From assembly GCA_026419785.1 (NCBI GenBank), contig JAODTK010005801.1, positions 1-64,000 of the forward strand: a DNA stretch of 64,000 nt, read 5' to 3'. Numbering within the stretch: position 1 is the first letter of the stretch; the number at the start of each line of letters is the position of its first letter. This DNA is from Sclerodactyla briareus. Its lineage: Eukaryota; Echinodermata; Holothuroidea; Dendrochirotida; Sclerodactylidae. Under the pieces are notes generated by a model, which was not told where the DNA came from, did not search any database, and saw nothing but the letters and a program-made list of their open reading frames with translations. Positions 1 through 11,800 of this stretch are shown here, one piece after another. Both the position numbers and the translations under genes were made by a program.

Positions 1-219
1 GGCATGAAAAGTGGAGGGTAAACACGATTGTGCGTGGGATTGCTTCCATATGCTTGCACAGGACGTTGTAAAAAACAGGCTTCATTCAGGTGTTGTAAAA
101 GAGTGCGCTATCCAATTCAGTGTCAAGTTGGTTACCGAACGGTCTGGTCCTGTAACAGGACTGTGTGTACAGCGCACGCTCACTGCTCCACATCACATAA
201 TATGGAGGTTTGTGCCAAT

Positions 220-310
220 AAGCTGCGTTTCCAGCACGCGGGCGGGCGGGCGGGCGGGCGGACGGGGCGGCGTTTTGGAAGACCGTTTCCATGCCCTCGC
301 CGGGAGGGCC
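220..310. repeat. GC-rich short dispersed element, copy 1
   Basis: AAGCTGCGTTTCCAGCACGC at 220-239 leads into a (GGGC)n run at 237-262. A further CCGTTTCCATGCCC lies at 283-296. Related segments occur at 945-1067 (inverted) and 49927-50045. Confidence 0.55.
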
Positions 311-339
311 GTTTTCTCGAGGTACAGCAAACTCTTCTC

Positions 340-440
340 ACTGATAGCGGGTATATGCCGCTATATAAGAACCGATGTAGCCTCTTATGATATGTTATTG
401 TTATATTGTTATTATAGTTATTAGTATTATTATTATGTAT
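340..440 (+). mobile_element. 3' tail of a SINE/LINE, merging into a microsatellite
   Basis: GCCGCTATATAAGAACCGAT at 357-376 matches the GCGCTATATAAGAACGAG tail of the SINE at 17 kb. An ATT/GTT-rich stretch follows directly, as expected downstream of this tail type. The body to the left is not clearly recognisable because a GC-rich hairpin element occupies 220-310. Confidence 0.45.
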
Positions 441-577
441 TATTGTGGTGTTGTTGTTGTTGTACTGTCGTTGTCGTTGCCGTTGTTGTTTTGTTGTTGT
501 TGGTTGTGTTGTTGTGTTGCCGTTGTTTTTGTCGTTGTCGTCGTTGTCGTTGTTGTCATGTCGGTGTTTGTCGTTGA
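385..577 (+). repeat. Trinucleotide microsatellite (ATT then GTT/GTC type)
   Basis: The sequence passes from TTA/ATT units into long runs of GTTGTT, GTCGTT and GCCGTT. It encodes low-complexity Val/Leu-rich peptides in all frames, so the open frames here are not genes. It lies directly downstream of the SINE/LINE tail and probably grew from that tail. Confidence 0.85.
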
Positions 578-944
578 AGGTGTTGTCCAAAACCGGACGC
601 ATACTAGTGTTTGAACCTAACACCGTGTTCATGTTCTGAAAAAACCATTGTCTGAATGCAACGATAGGCCCACCATTAAAACTCACAATTGACAGGTTTG
701 GGGAGATTTAATTAGCAACATACTTGACATTCATCGGTTTTCAACATGTAAATATGTGTTCAAAAAGGTTTATGTGTCTAGCCGTGGAATATAGACACAA
801 TCTGTATAAAAGCTACCCTAGTGTGACTAGTTTTGAATGTTGTTTGGAACATTATTTTGAACCTAAAAGTGTCTCTACTCTCCATTATACGGCTACAAGC
901 CGGTAAGCTTGCTATGGGAAATCCCCGGGAGTGAGTTGCGAAAT

Positions 945-1067
945 ACCGCGGGACACGCGGGCGGGCGAAAAAATCGCTCATGACGATTCGAAGAAACACG
1001 CCCCGCCGGCCCGCCGCCCCGCCCGCCCGCCCCCCGCCCGCCCGCGTGCATTGGAAACGCGGCTTTA
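945..1067. repeat. GC-rich short dispersed element, copy 2 (inverted relative to copy 1)
   Basis: The left arm is ACACGCGGGCGGGCGAAAAA followed by AATCGCTCA. The right arm is a long CCCGCCCGCC run ending GCGTGCATTGGAAACGCGGC. The reverse complement of the right end, AAGCCGCGTTTCCAATGCAC, aligns with the start of copy 1. The AAATCGCTCA stretch is shared with copy 3. Confidence 0.55.
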
Positions 1068-1334
1068 CGTAATATTAGGGAATGATCGATGACTAGAACG
1101 CGTCTGTGGTTATTTCTGTTGCTGATCCGTTGTGTTCAAACTTCAAAATCAAAACAGTTCTTTGGATCTCAATGAGGCAACTGACCTATTAAATGGAGAA
1201 GGGCTAATTAACGCTGAAGGGAGCAACGTGGACGGAATTTCTGTGAAAGGATCATCATTAGCCAGGTTGCCCGCCCCCAAGCCGACTCGACCCCCGGTGC
1301 AACCCGCCCAGACACGCACGTTTTGAAGAACATA

Positions 1335-1415
1335 CTCGGTCTCGGATAGGTTCAATGACTCGGTTCTCGGGACTCGGCTGCTGGGACTCGGGGACTCGCT
1401 CCGAGTCCATGTTCA
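1335..1415. repeat. GACTCGG motif cluster, left
   Basis: ACTCGG or CTCGG occurs repeatedly (ACTCGGTCTCGG, GACTCGGTTCTCGGGACTCG, GGGACTCGGGGACTCG). A matching cluster lies about 0.7 kb downstream. Confidence 0.6.
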
Positions 1416-2049
1416 AGACCTCGAAAAAATTCTTGGCAAGAATCCTGAAAATTATGAGAAGCAAAGAATATGAAATCATTTATAAATAAAAAAAAGATTG
1501 ATGAATACTGTGGTGTCTGTTGTGTCAAGGCCCGAATTAGCTCATGCCCAAATTTGAAAGTTAGCCGAGCCTGATAGTAGGACTAAGATTTGCATGTTGG
1601 AATAACTGTCAGCTAGGAAAGTGTTATTAACATGCACAGCACAGGAGAATGAAAGAACATGCGCACTCGCCTCACAGTACTAGCAAAAAAATTGGATTTC
1701 TTGATCAGTATGAAACAAATACTAACGTATGCGTTAAATGTATCTGGAAGATAGTATGGCTCCAAAGGTAGGGTAGCAGGCGAGAAGGGAGTCTACATAG
1801 GGTTATATGGATTGGTTTAGGTATTCATTTTGTTAGTTTGCATTGTTATGTTGCAATTTACATGGCCATTTCTATGAACTTTCTTGATGCAGAGCGTCCA
1901 GCTCTTGGATATGATTGGAAATACATCTGAATTTGTGCAATATTATCATCTAATACAGTTTCTGGGGGGATACAACATCTAAATGTAATAACTTGATATT
2001 GAATCCACACTAGAGTCCATTTATTTCTTGCTTGAATGCCCAAATTTTA

Positions 2050-2175
2050 ATAGACTCGGGGACTCGGGGACTCGGACCAAAGGACTCGGACTGACTCAGA
2101 TGTGAGGCACTCGTCTTGGACTCCGACTCGGATGCTGAGGACTCGGTCTTGGACTCGGTGGCAGGAGTTCGACTT
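2050..2175. repeat. GACTCGG motif cluster, right
   Basis: GACTCGGGGACTCGGGGACT begins at about 2053, followed by more ACTCGG units to about 2160. The same motif makes the cluster at 1335-1415. Together they bracket about 650 bases of AT-rich unique sequence. Confidence 0.6.
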
Positions 2176-2360
2176 CCAACCGCTCATTAGAGAATTATTC
2201 AAGTTTTACAACAAATGTCTTTTCAGCGAGCGGAAAACAATCCAGAGTTGCTCCATTTCGAAAGTGGTTCCTGGTCTTTGACCGTTGCTAATTATACCGA
2301 CCACCTCCTCTATCTATTTCACCTGGGTGACCGGCTAGTGTTACTAAGATCTCAAAGGAC

Positions 2361-3402
2361 CAGGGGGCGTCGGAGCGTTTGAGAAAAGTGGGGAGGACAC
2401 ATCGAAGAAAATGCCATTTAAGCGGAGCGCCCACCATCGGTTGCCGGAGCGTACAAAGAAAAATTTCAATTTTATTACCCTCCAGATCGCCGTCGGAAAC
2501 GGCGCTTGCAGGGTCAAATAGCACCCATCTACACGTGTAATTTGAGTAAGAGACAGACAAAAAAAGTTGTCATTGTGCATACTAAGATGATTTACCAAGT
2601 ACCACACATGGTATTTTTTTAGACTTTTATACTCTGCTTTGTTTGCGTGGGATCCAGGGGGTCTAAGCACGGTCTCTGGTGGGATCAGAAGGGAAAAAGC
2701 CACGGGACCCCACTCCAATTGGGAGCAGGAAAGAAAATTTGTACCCGAATTTTTACAAGTCAGTCCTTGGAAACCACCGGCGCGCGCGAAGCGCGCAAAA
2801 AAAAAAAAAAATGTGCATGTTCCTGGCATTTACCGGGAAAGCTGAAAAAAAATTCAGGCATTTTTTTCACTTTGCTTTTTTCTTCCCAATCTCTTTCCCT
2901 TCCTTTTCTCTCAGAAAACTTGGGGGGGGGGGGGGAGGGGGGGGGGATGGGGAGTTGCCACCAAGCTTCTTAATTAATAATCGAGTGAACGAAATTATAC
3001 GAAGCATTACATTCCGGTCGCATTTTAGCCTACAACGCCTGGAAGAAAAACGCCATTAGGCGCGAAACACTTGGAAATTATGCACTTTTGCTATCCGATT
3101 TGAAATCGAGAATTCGGTTTATGAGACATGGGTAATCCTCCGACATCGGCCCTAATCGGGTCCAGTTCTTCACGGGGCCGCACCGGGAATAAGTGTGACT
3201 TAAGACAAGTTCGCGATATTTTTTGGAGACAAAAAATTGAATCAGTTTAGGTGATTCCAAAATTGGGCATGGGTCTATTATTTCTTTTGTACGGTCCGGA
3301 AAAGGGGGGGGGGGGGAAGGGGGACAAACGAAATGATATCCCCCCCACTTTTGAAAGTGGGGGGGGGACATGCACCCCGTCCCACACCGGTTGACGCCCA
3401 TG
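2361..3402 (+). mobile_element. Non-autonomous hAT-like DNA transposon, copy A (1042 bp)
   Basis: This block aligns along its length, in the same orientation, with 14737-15693. Shared landmarks in order are CAGGGG at the left end, GGAGCGCC-CACCAT, a stretch with GTTTGCGTGGGATCCA, GGTCTCTGGTGG, TTTGTACCCGAATTTT, ACCGGCGCGCGCGAA, CTGGAAGAAAAACGCCATT and a right end GACGCCCATG. The left end CAGGGGGCGTC and the reverse complement of the right end, CATGGGCGTCA, form short imperfect inverted termini. The flanks are CAAAGGAC (2353-2360) and CGAAGGAC (3403-3410), an 8-bp target-site duplication with one mismatch. An 8-bp duplication and CAGGG-type ends are hallmarks of the hAT superfamily. No transposase frame is visible, so it would depend on a relative elsewhere. 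Confidence 0.75.
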
Positions 3403-4750
3403 CGAAGGACACATGCCTAACGTACGCTAGGGTTACGAATGATTGGATTGAGCATATAGAGCGGCCAGTCGGGTTCAGGATCATATGTGACAGCTCTCTT
3501 GATCAGGAGCCAAAATGTTAGTTATTCATTGACTAATCCTCATGTTTTATAATCCAGCAGCACTGTCGACTCATGAATTCGAGAAGGGGACTCTCATTCA
3601 AGATGAGCTTCATCCATCCTGGTTAGTTGAAGGAAGGTATTGGGTTAACAAGTTAAAAATTAGAAGAAAAAATCAAATTTTTAACTTTGGCCATCTTCCT
3701 ATAAAGGTTACCGCCCACCCAGGAATTAATTAGGGTTCATTGATACCCCATGAGAAAACGGCACCTAAATTCAGTTTTTATAACTTTTTATAAAAAATAG
3801 TGCGGACAAGGGACAAGGCGAGAGTTGCCAAAATCCTCATCAGTAATCTGTGAAATGGATTTGTGATCTATTTGTTTGTAATTTTACACAAACACACGAA
3901 AAAGAAAATTCATACGTTACATGATAAAATTGAAGTTGAAATCTGTGTTGTGAGACTTCTTTGCCCTGTCACCATGATTAGAACTCATTCGTCCATTCCG
4001 ATAGATATATCAAGTGCCAGATATCTGGATGCAAAAACTTTCGAAAATATCCTCGAAAATACCAAGAAACAGTGGAATTGTGACTTTCTACCTGTCATGA
4101 CATTTGAAATCAATAATCACCAGACAAAGTGGAAAGTAGGAAACCTCCAATGTGCAAAATTTGAACAAGGAGCAACAAGGGCCCAAGTAATTTCTGCCGT
4201 GCATATCTGAAGAACCAGAAGAATACGTTCAGTTACGCATGCTTTTCAATGGGCATGCAAGTTTGCGCAGTCGGGGCATGGAGGGTTGGGAGCTAGCTAA
4301 GGTCACTGGTGTCTGAGAGTGAGAGTTTCGGGAACGTAATATAGAGCACATTATCTTTCCCAAGGTATTAAAGATGGTCAGTTGAATAACTGTTCCATGG
4401 TGTGTTCCAGTAACGCCCGTCCCATTCCATGCCCCCCCTACGATGCCTGTTTATTACGATCCAATTTCTCATTGTAGCACATGGCAAGCTTTTCAAAATT
4501 TTCTACCCCAATTGGAATAATGACCAGTGCCCATCATGTATTTTCCCAACGACAGTAGTCAGTTTAAGGACCATGAGGTCATATCAATTGTGTGTTTCCC
4601 TCCAGAGATGTACCCCCAACCCCCATATCCCCTCCATTTTCTCCTCAGATTTTAAACTATAGGTGGTTCCCTCTCTTGTCCCTCAGATTTTAACTATAGA
4701 TTACAGCTGCCTAAGAAATTCAGTTGTGTCTTATGTGACCTCGAATGAAC
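3403..4750. other. Unassigned sequence
   Basis: After the 8-bp target duplication at 3403-3410 I see no recognisable gene, RNA or named repeat. Short open frames, such as 115 residues at 3863-4210, have no family motif. Base composition is ordinary. Confidence 0.5.
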
Positions 4751-4756
4751 CCAACT

Positions 4757-4880
4757 GACACACGAAAACACACCACACATACACACACACACGCGCGGCG
4801 CGCGAACACGCACACACACGCAACGCCACACACACACAAATACATCACCACACGCGAACACACCTACACACCACACAGCA
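4757..4880. repeat. (CA)n-type microsatellite, interrupted
   Basis: Runs of ACACAC interrupted by CGCGCGGCGCGCG and other variants span about 120 bases. The open frames here encode only His/Thr-rich peptides and are repeat artefacts. Confidence 0.9.
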
Positions 4881-4889
4881 TGCATAGTT

Positions 4890-6490
4890 CCTTTTGCCCT
4901 TCAGGCCGACGAATATCGAATAAAACAATTGCTTCTCGAAAATTTATCACCATGTTTTCCACAAACTTTGAAATTCGAGAGAGATTTAACCATTTGGACG
5001 TGTGTAAAATAGCATGTTCGAATTGACAGACACGATCCCGCAAAAAGATATGGTCCCACTTGTACTTTAACGTGGCCTGTAGTACCGTATTCTAGGGGAA
5101 AATGCGCGATTACTCACAGTTACAACTCAGGTACTAATGTTCAAGGACTTGGTCGTCTGATAGCAATTAATGGGCGGAGGGCGCGACGGAGATTTTGCAT
5201 GACGTCCTACGAAAAATCACCTTAAAGCAAATTAGACAGCAATAGGCATATGGTCGACTATGCTATGACGTTTCGAGATATAGTGGGCTTTAGTGGATTG
5301 CAAAGGAACGTCGATCATTCTTGCAAGTGTTTCGACACGAATTACCTTCTTAATGTAAATAAAACAAAAACGGAAGAAGTGTTCTGAAAACCTCAAAAAT
5401 TGTTAAGTTATGTAGGTTCAAAGCGATATGATGTAATCTTCGCGAGTGGTGAACATTCCATGGGAAAACGGCCGTCCATTATTCGGGGGGGGGGCGAGTA
5501 GGTATTTTGAGACGATAATGCCATTCAATAAGATGCAATGTCCATGTTCACACTGTAACCCATACCAAGTGGCGTAGCTACGGGGGGAGTGCGGGGGAGG
5601 GGGGGGGCTGCAGTCCTCGTCCCCAATGGATCGCTCGGCCCCCCCATGGCCCCCCCCCCCCCCACTGGAGATTGGGAGAAAAACACTAGATGAAAACACT
5701 CCAAAACAATGACTAAATTGTCAACAAGTGACTAATTTTACCGAATGTCATTAAAAATTAGCAAAAATTTTATCGCACTTCAAGCGGGATTTACTTTTTC
5801 ACAGTCTTCAAACGACCACACAAGCGGAGTAGTATAGTAGTAATACATTCATGTTTCACAAGCTTTTTCGATACCAAAACTTGACCATCTGACAATGCGT
5901 TTCCGTTCACCTCAATAGAAATGCTAAAAGGCTCAATGATTTTGACGGCAGAAACTGCAGCTACGACTTATTCGTGTGAACAAGATTTGGCTTGATCCCC
6001 AAAACAATGGGGATCATGTATCATTATGGGAAGACCCATGCAACAGTAAGAAGTTTTATCCAAGTGGGTCCAATTATATTGTTTACAAGCTGGAAATTGG
6101 ACAAGGGTATTACTGTTATTTTTTTTATTTTTATCAACAAAAAATGTGAACCCAGGTCTACAACAAGACATTAAAAAATAACTAGGGTCTGTTAGGCGGA
6201 TAAGAAAGCTACCACACCAAATTTCATAGAATGGACCGTTATGGACTTATCGTGTCAATCGGACTTTGGCCTCTGTTGACCTGAGAGACCACCAAAGCCA
6301 AATAGGTTATGTATCATCATGGGGAACAAGTATTCATAGCTGCTTCATCAAGTCCAAGTGAAGTCAACAGGGGCGGATCCGGTGAATATCGGGCGACTTG
6401 ATCATAACCTTATACTTTTCACCTGTATAGTTTATTCATTTCCAGGATCTTGCAATACGACGGCGGGTAGCCTGTGCTGATGTCAATAAA
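4890..6490. other. Unassigned sequence with poly-G/C tracts and transposon-end-like fragments
   Basis: AAGTGGCGTAGCTACGGGGG at 5569-5588 resembles the CCAGTGGCGTAGC transposon ends seen at 8.1 and 10.9 kb, and poly-G and poly-C runs follow at 5598 and 5650. A diverged internal duplication shares ATGTATCATTATGGG at about 6014 with ATGTATCATCATGGGG at about 6309, each followed by a TCCAAGTG stretch. No gene is recognised. Confidence 0.45.
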
Positions 6491-6499
6491 CTCCCTAGA

Positions 6500-6770
6500 A
6501 ATTGTATTATGATGCACAGAATTATATGAATCTTCTTGATAACGTTCTAGAATCTTGTCAACCAAGAACACAATAAAACGTTCCCAAATGAGCCTCAGAC
6601 TGCAATAGAGGCATTTAGAATTCTACAGCTTCCAAGGCCCTACGGCGGGGGCCCTGGACTCCACGCCGAGAGGAAATCTTCGCGCCAAAGGTGCGCTGCG
6701 CGCAACATGGATTGGTCGGTCTGTATTCGTTCTCGATTCTCGCCCTAAGGCGACCCTGGACCCATGACCC
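6500..6770. repeat. Dispersed repeat, copy 1 of a local direct pair
   Basis: Landmarks TCTAGAATCTTGTCAA, CGTTCCCAAATGAGCCTCAG, GGGCCCTGGACTCC, GGTGCGCTGCGCGCAACATG and GATTCTCG recur in the same order and direction at 6925-7165. The copies carry scattered substitutions and indels. No coding frame is recognised. Confidence 0.6.
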
Positions 6771-6924
6771 AAAAGGACTTTGCGCTGCGCGCTCATGATG
6801 TATGCTACGCATAGCCATAAATGGGTCTCAGTTCTGTGGTATGGTAAAACCAGACGTACCGCCTTCTTGCGACATCATAAGGGTGAATTGACATGACCTA
6901 GGTACATTAATTACCAGACCGTTC

Positions 6925-7165
6925 GGTTTATGATGCAAATAATTTTATGGTTGTCTTGTTAAATTTCTAGAATTTTGTCAATCGAAATCACGATAAAAAT
7001 GTTCCCAAATTGACCCTCAGGTTTGCAGTAGAGAGCATCTAGAATCCGACAACTTTCCAGGGCCCCTGGACTCCGCCGAGTGGTCTTGCGCTACTCGCCT
7101 ATAAGGTGCGCTGCGCGCACATGGGATCGGTCTGTCCCCGATTCTCGACCACAGCATGAATATCT
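6925..7165. repeat. Dispersed repeat, copy 2 of the local direct pair
   Basis: TCTAGAATTTTGTCAA, TGTTCCCAAATTGACCCTCA, GGGCCCCTGGACTCC, GGTGCGCTGCGCGCACATGG and GATTCTCG match the block at 6500-6770. A poly-C/poly-A junction follows at about 7147-7192. Confidence 0.6.
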
Positions 7166-7169
7166 GCCC

Positions 7170-8590
7170 CCCCCCCCTGGGGGAAAAAAAAATTGTACCC
7201 ACGCGTTCAAAGTATGTGCTATAAGGTGTATAAGGTGCCACAATCACTTTCACGTATGGGGATGGAGAGACAACCGTACATCCGGATCATGTTATCGTAT
7301 TTTCTAGACAAAATATAACTTTTTCATAATTTTCTCTAGATTTGCCCTCATTCTCATCAACGTATTATGTCCACGCAGTAGGAAAACGTTCCGCTTGATC
7401 AGGCGTCCTAGCAAGCTTCTGGGCTAATACGATGTTGGCGAGAAATACATTATCCACAATTTCTTTTCTCTCAAAATGACCTAATTACGCACACCAAAAG
7501 TAATATATTACTTGTACCCCCTAAAAGCTTCTACACACTCAATCTAGCCTTGAACTGGGCAATTGATGCGACACTTGTGTGCAAGTGGTATAGACCTCTA
7601 GTGATTTCAGCTGACCTTCAATTCATCAAAAAATTGTTCATTTATCATCATTGCGTGTATTAGTATGAGCTTTTGTAGACTCATGGCTACTAATCTGAAC
7701 AATTTCGGGGGATGCACCGTATGTATGAAAAAGGGTCAAATTTCATAGGCGCCAAGTGGATGATCTGGTCCATCAAACCGGCCAACAAAAAAATATAATA
7801 TTCGGATCACTCTTGACAAAATTGTCTACTTAGGCTAACGTAAAGTGGGTTCAACCACAGAGTAGCATTCATGGACCCATAAGAGTTTTCTCCAGAATCC
7901 AAATAGCAACAATCATTTCAGAATGTTTTGGTTGTGTTCTTCAACAAAATACACGGGAGATGCCGTTTCGGCCCATCTGGGAAGGTCTCTCATACTCAAA
8001 CAAAAAAGTTTTCTTGTCGATCCGCGCAACCCGTGGTGGCGCTCCGAGTGGTGAACATGTTGAATCTCATTGGCCTTGGCCCCCCCACTCCCAGACCCGG
8101 CACCCCACGCCCTTATGAAAAAATATCTGGCTACGCCACTGGCCATACCATATTTTGTCAATGATTCATTCAGCATACTTTTTGTTCACAACCCATCTCC
8201 CCTGCGGTTCTTTGATGCAGCCAGATTTCGCAGCTAGGGACATATGTTAGGAGGGTGTCTATGTCCCCAATCCGATTGAATAAAAAAAGTCCCTTGAGTA
8301 ACGGTGTTGTGATACTGTCCAAGTTTCAGACATTACGGATACATTGAGGTCCCTGGAGAGCGGCTGCATCAGTATGTTAGGCTCCCCCCTGTCAAGCACG
8401 TGTGGGTACCGGTATGTGGGTGCGTCGAGCAGTGTCAACGGTAGGTCTCGGAGAGAAACATTTTGGAAAGACAAACGTTCCACGTGCATGCTTTAATAAG
8501 GCTCTCTGCCCGCCAGTGTGCCCATTCTAAGCCAGAGCGCACTAGTGGCGCGAAATCGCTTCGAGTACAGTGCTCTGGTTCTCCACAATT
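7170..8590. other. Fragments of transposon-like repeats, no gene
   Basis: The minus strand carries CCAGTGGCGTAGCCAG at 8127-8142, a common marine-invertebrate transposon terminus. The recurring GGCGCTCCG motif is at 8037-8049. The other end of this element was not found. The rest is unassigned. Confidence 0.4.
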
Positions 8591-8640
8591 ATAATCAGGC
8601 GCGTATCAGGGGGGGGGGCTTAGGGGGCGCGCGCCCCCCG

Positions 8641-8815
8641 GAGTAAGAAGAGGAAAAAAAAGAAACAGGGGGAAAGAAGAAAAAAAAGGGGCGGAGGAGG
8701 AAGAAAAAGAAACGAAAAAAAGGAAAAAGAGGGGGCGAGAGAAGAGAGAGGAGAGAAAAGAAGGAGAAGAAAAGAGAAAGGAGAAGAGGAATAAGAGAGA
8801 GGGCAGGGGTGTTAA
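8641..8815. repeat. Polypurine (GA-rich) low-complexity tract
   Basis: About 170 bases are almost purely A and G on the plus strand. The tract follows a GC-rich junction at 8598-8641 that looks like a decayed transposon terminus. The Phe/Leu/Ser-rich minus-strand frame is an artefact of the pyrimidine strand. Confidence 0.85.
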
Positions 8816-8879
8816 AAAAACGATGAGAAACCAAAAACTGGGAAGTGACGTTAGGCTATTATGAGTAATTATGAACGCG

Positions 8880-11800
8880 AATAAACCGTGAGAACGTTAC
8901 CACGACTTTAGCACTAGCCCCCCCCCCCCCGGTCCAATCAGTGTTACATTTACAGCTTCCGGTATCTAGGATGACAAGATAGTGGATGGGACGGAAGCCC
9001 CCCCCCCCCCACGAACCACTACAGGATCAGGGGAAAAGGCCATGGGGTTATTGATGATTTAATACCCGCTGGCATGAGTTGAACTCAATTTTGACCATAA
9101 TATTTATGTTGACATCTTTTCACGAGAGATGGACCATAATCTGCGCTCATGAGAGCTGCCGAACCTGCAAGATCAGCTGAAATATACAACGTACATCCGT
9201 TTAACCACCCCCAACTCGAACTAATTGTCAGGCGCGGGACGAGCGGTGGTTCGGTTTTATACTATAAGCCACCTGCCCTAATAAAATCCTAACTTACGAT
9301 CCGAATCAGCGACGATGGTGCTCGCTTAGATGGCCACGTCATAAAGACCCCCCTCCAAGAGTAAGACAGTTACAGTTAGGGCAACACCATTATCACTGGC
9401 ATCCGAGACAGTGCATACTCAAGTTGAGATCGAGAACCCAAGTAGCGCGAAGTCGGCGGCGAAATGGGAAATAAAAGCAGGGTGAAGCAAGGGAGAATGT
9501 TTACCCAAAATATCTACTGAGTGCCAACAAAAAATGGTGGTTTCTTCGTAAAACTTTCGATGGAATTTAGGTAACTTTCTTAGATTTGCGTAATTTATTC
9601 GGATAATCTGACAAGTCACCATTTCAATGTTGTCTAACACCCCTTCAAAAACTAAGGCTGTGAAAAGATCTGGGAAGATTGGGAAGTGCCTTTTCTTAAC
9701 ATCTAGGAGGCCATATCCAAAATTTCCGTGTACACTACTCACCAACCAATGCTATCTCTCCGCTCAGATAGTAAATGAACGATCATTGAACTAATCTAGC
9801 CCAGTGGCGTTCCGCCAAGGGGGTGTGAAGGGATTGCCCCTAAAAAACCATAGGCCCCTCCCTCCGTGCGCCCCCCCCCCAAAAAAAAAAAGGAGATTTG
9901 TTGATTTTCGAGAAAATATTCTGAAGTCAGTATGCGACGACCACGTTTGATATAGACCTGGCTTTGTTGTTGGTGTTTTATGACAATGAAAGGCAGTAAT
10001 TGTGCCAAATTGCCTCAAGCACTACAAAGTGATAAAGTGTCAGTGCGTCGCGCCGTGCGGTATCTAGTGGTGGAATTCGTCCGTTGCTCTCCCGTCTCCC
10101 GACATCGCTGCCAGCTCCGTGGAAATGTCTGCCTCATCTGCTCATTGACCCCCTAGCTTAATACATATCGCGAGGTGAAAATATACAAAACATCTCATTG
10201 AACTTAAAAATACAATCAACCCTTTTTGGATACTAATAAATCCTTTAGCCTCTTGTCCGTTCTTCCTCTCTCAACCACGCGTAATTTTCAACTGCAGTAG
10301 CCTAGGTTATCAGTCTGCTTGGATTTTCAACGGTGTTTTCTCACGGGAACTTATACAGCCTACTAGGCCTATCTAGGGCAGAACGTTTTTATATTCATTG
10401 ATGGAAAGTATAGCAGAGCTAGCTAAATGTCCTAAATTTATGCGGGATTCTCATTTTTCTACGATATGCGCTGGAATCTTGAGAAAAATTGCGCGCTTTG
10501 CGCGCACTGGTGGATAGTAGTATGGTGCAGCCAATTGTTGAGCATTCTTGCTAGAAGAGTTAAAGGAGGGGCAACGATCGGACCGAGGTCGGACATAAAT
10601 GTCCCAAATTTTCCATCGATTACAAAAATGTGTGATCATAAATTGCCCATGTGTGAAGCTTGGCACGTGTGCAGCTGGAAGAGCCCGGGAAAGGCCATTA
10701 CCGGTCATCTGGGGGTTTTGTTTTACGGTAAAAGTCCTGTACGATCCGCAGCCAATGATGATGGCGCTCCGCTCGGATAGTATCTCGTTCCTCCTGAAAA
10801 TGTCTGTGCCCCCCACCCCCACCCCCAGGACGAGAAGTCTGACAACACCATTGCTCCAGTTCCGCCCTTCTCCTGCGCCCCACTGAAAAATCCTAGCTGC
10901 GCCACTGGACGTCAAGTACCGAAAGTTAAATATCCATGCATTCTGAGTGACATATTTCTCTCGAAACGTTCTCAACGATTCGCGCCAAGCAATGATTGGT
11001 CTTCCCGTTTAGATACCCGGCACAATTCATCTCCCGCATCTCACAAAGGGTTTGATACATTAATTCACATATTGTCACTTTTGCTGATCAGATATTAATG
11101 GCTAAAATGAAGGGGATTGGGTTCAATCCTAGCTCCACCTGTTAACGTAAATTACATAAACTGACAGTAGGTTTTTGATATTTAGTTTGAAATCACTTGC
11201 TGAATATCTGTCTGAAAATATAGATGATGTGTTGCTATACTTATCTATCTATGTCGCAGAGTGACAACTCTTCAACACCCTTTTCTTACTGAAATTGCAC
11301 ATACAGATTTTTGCAGTTAGGGCCCGGCAATGCCATTTCCAGCGGATCTCGGGAAGTCGGAGAGGTATATAAAAGCCAAAATTCTCGGGTGGCGCTACGC
11401 GCCAACCAAGGCGGCGCTCCGAGGAGATAGTAATTGCAGTCCACATCGTTCTCCCCAATATAAACATATATTGAATTAGGCGAGATAAATAATATCTCAC
11501 AGCTGATAAAATGTTTACTATACGGCACTGTGATCATAAATGAGAGTTGTTTAGTGTCGGGCATTTATTGTATGGGCTGACTGGCAGAGAAATCAATGCT
11601 GCCACTCGTATGGCGTTGGTATGTATATGTGTGAATATGATGTGGAGAAGGAAAAACCCAACCCTAACATTTTAGGATTCAATAATATTCCAGTAAGAGA
11701 ACAAAGATCATTTTTGTTTCAGTGGAATACACACCACGAGACGGAGGAAAGGGGAAGTTGTTTTTAACGCTAGTGTGAGTATATAACGAAGTCCCTCTAG

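Noticed and set aside
2344-2829. 161-codon minus-strand frame at the hAT-like copy A
   Set aside because: It crosses the transposon boundary and poly-T tract, and the second copy does not keep the frame open, so it is not a transposase remnant that I can support.
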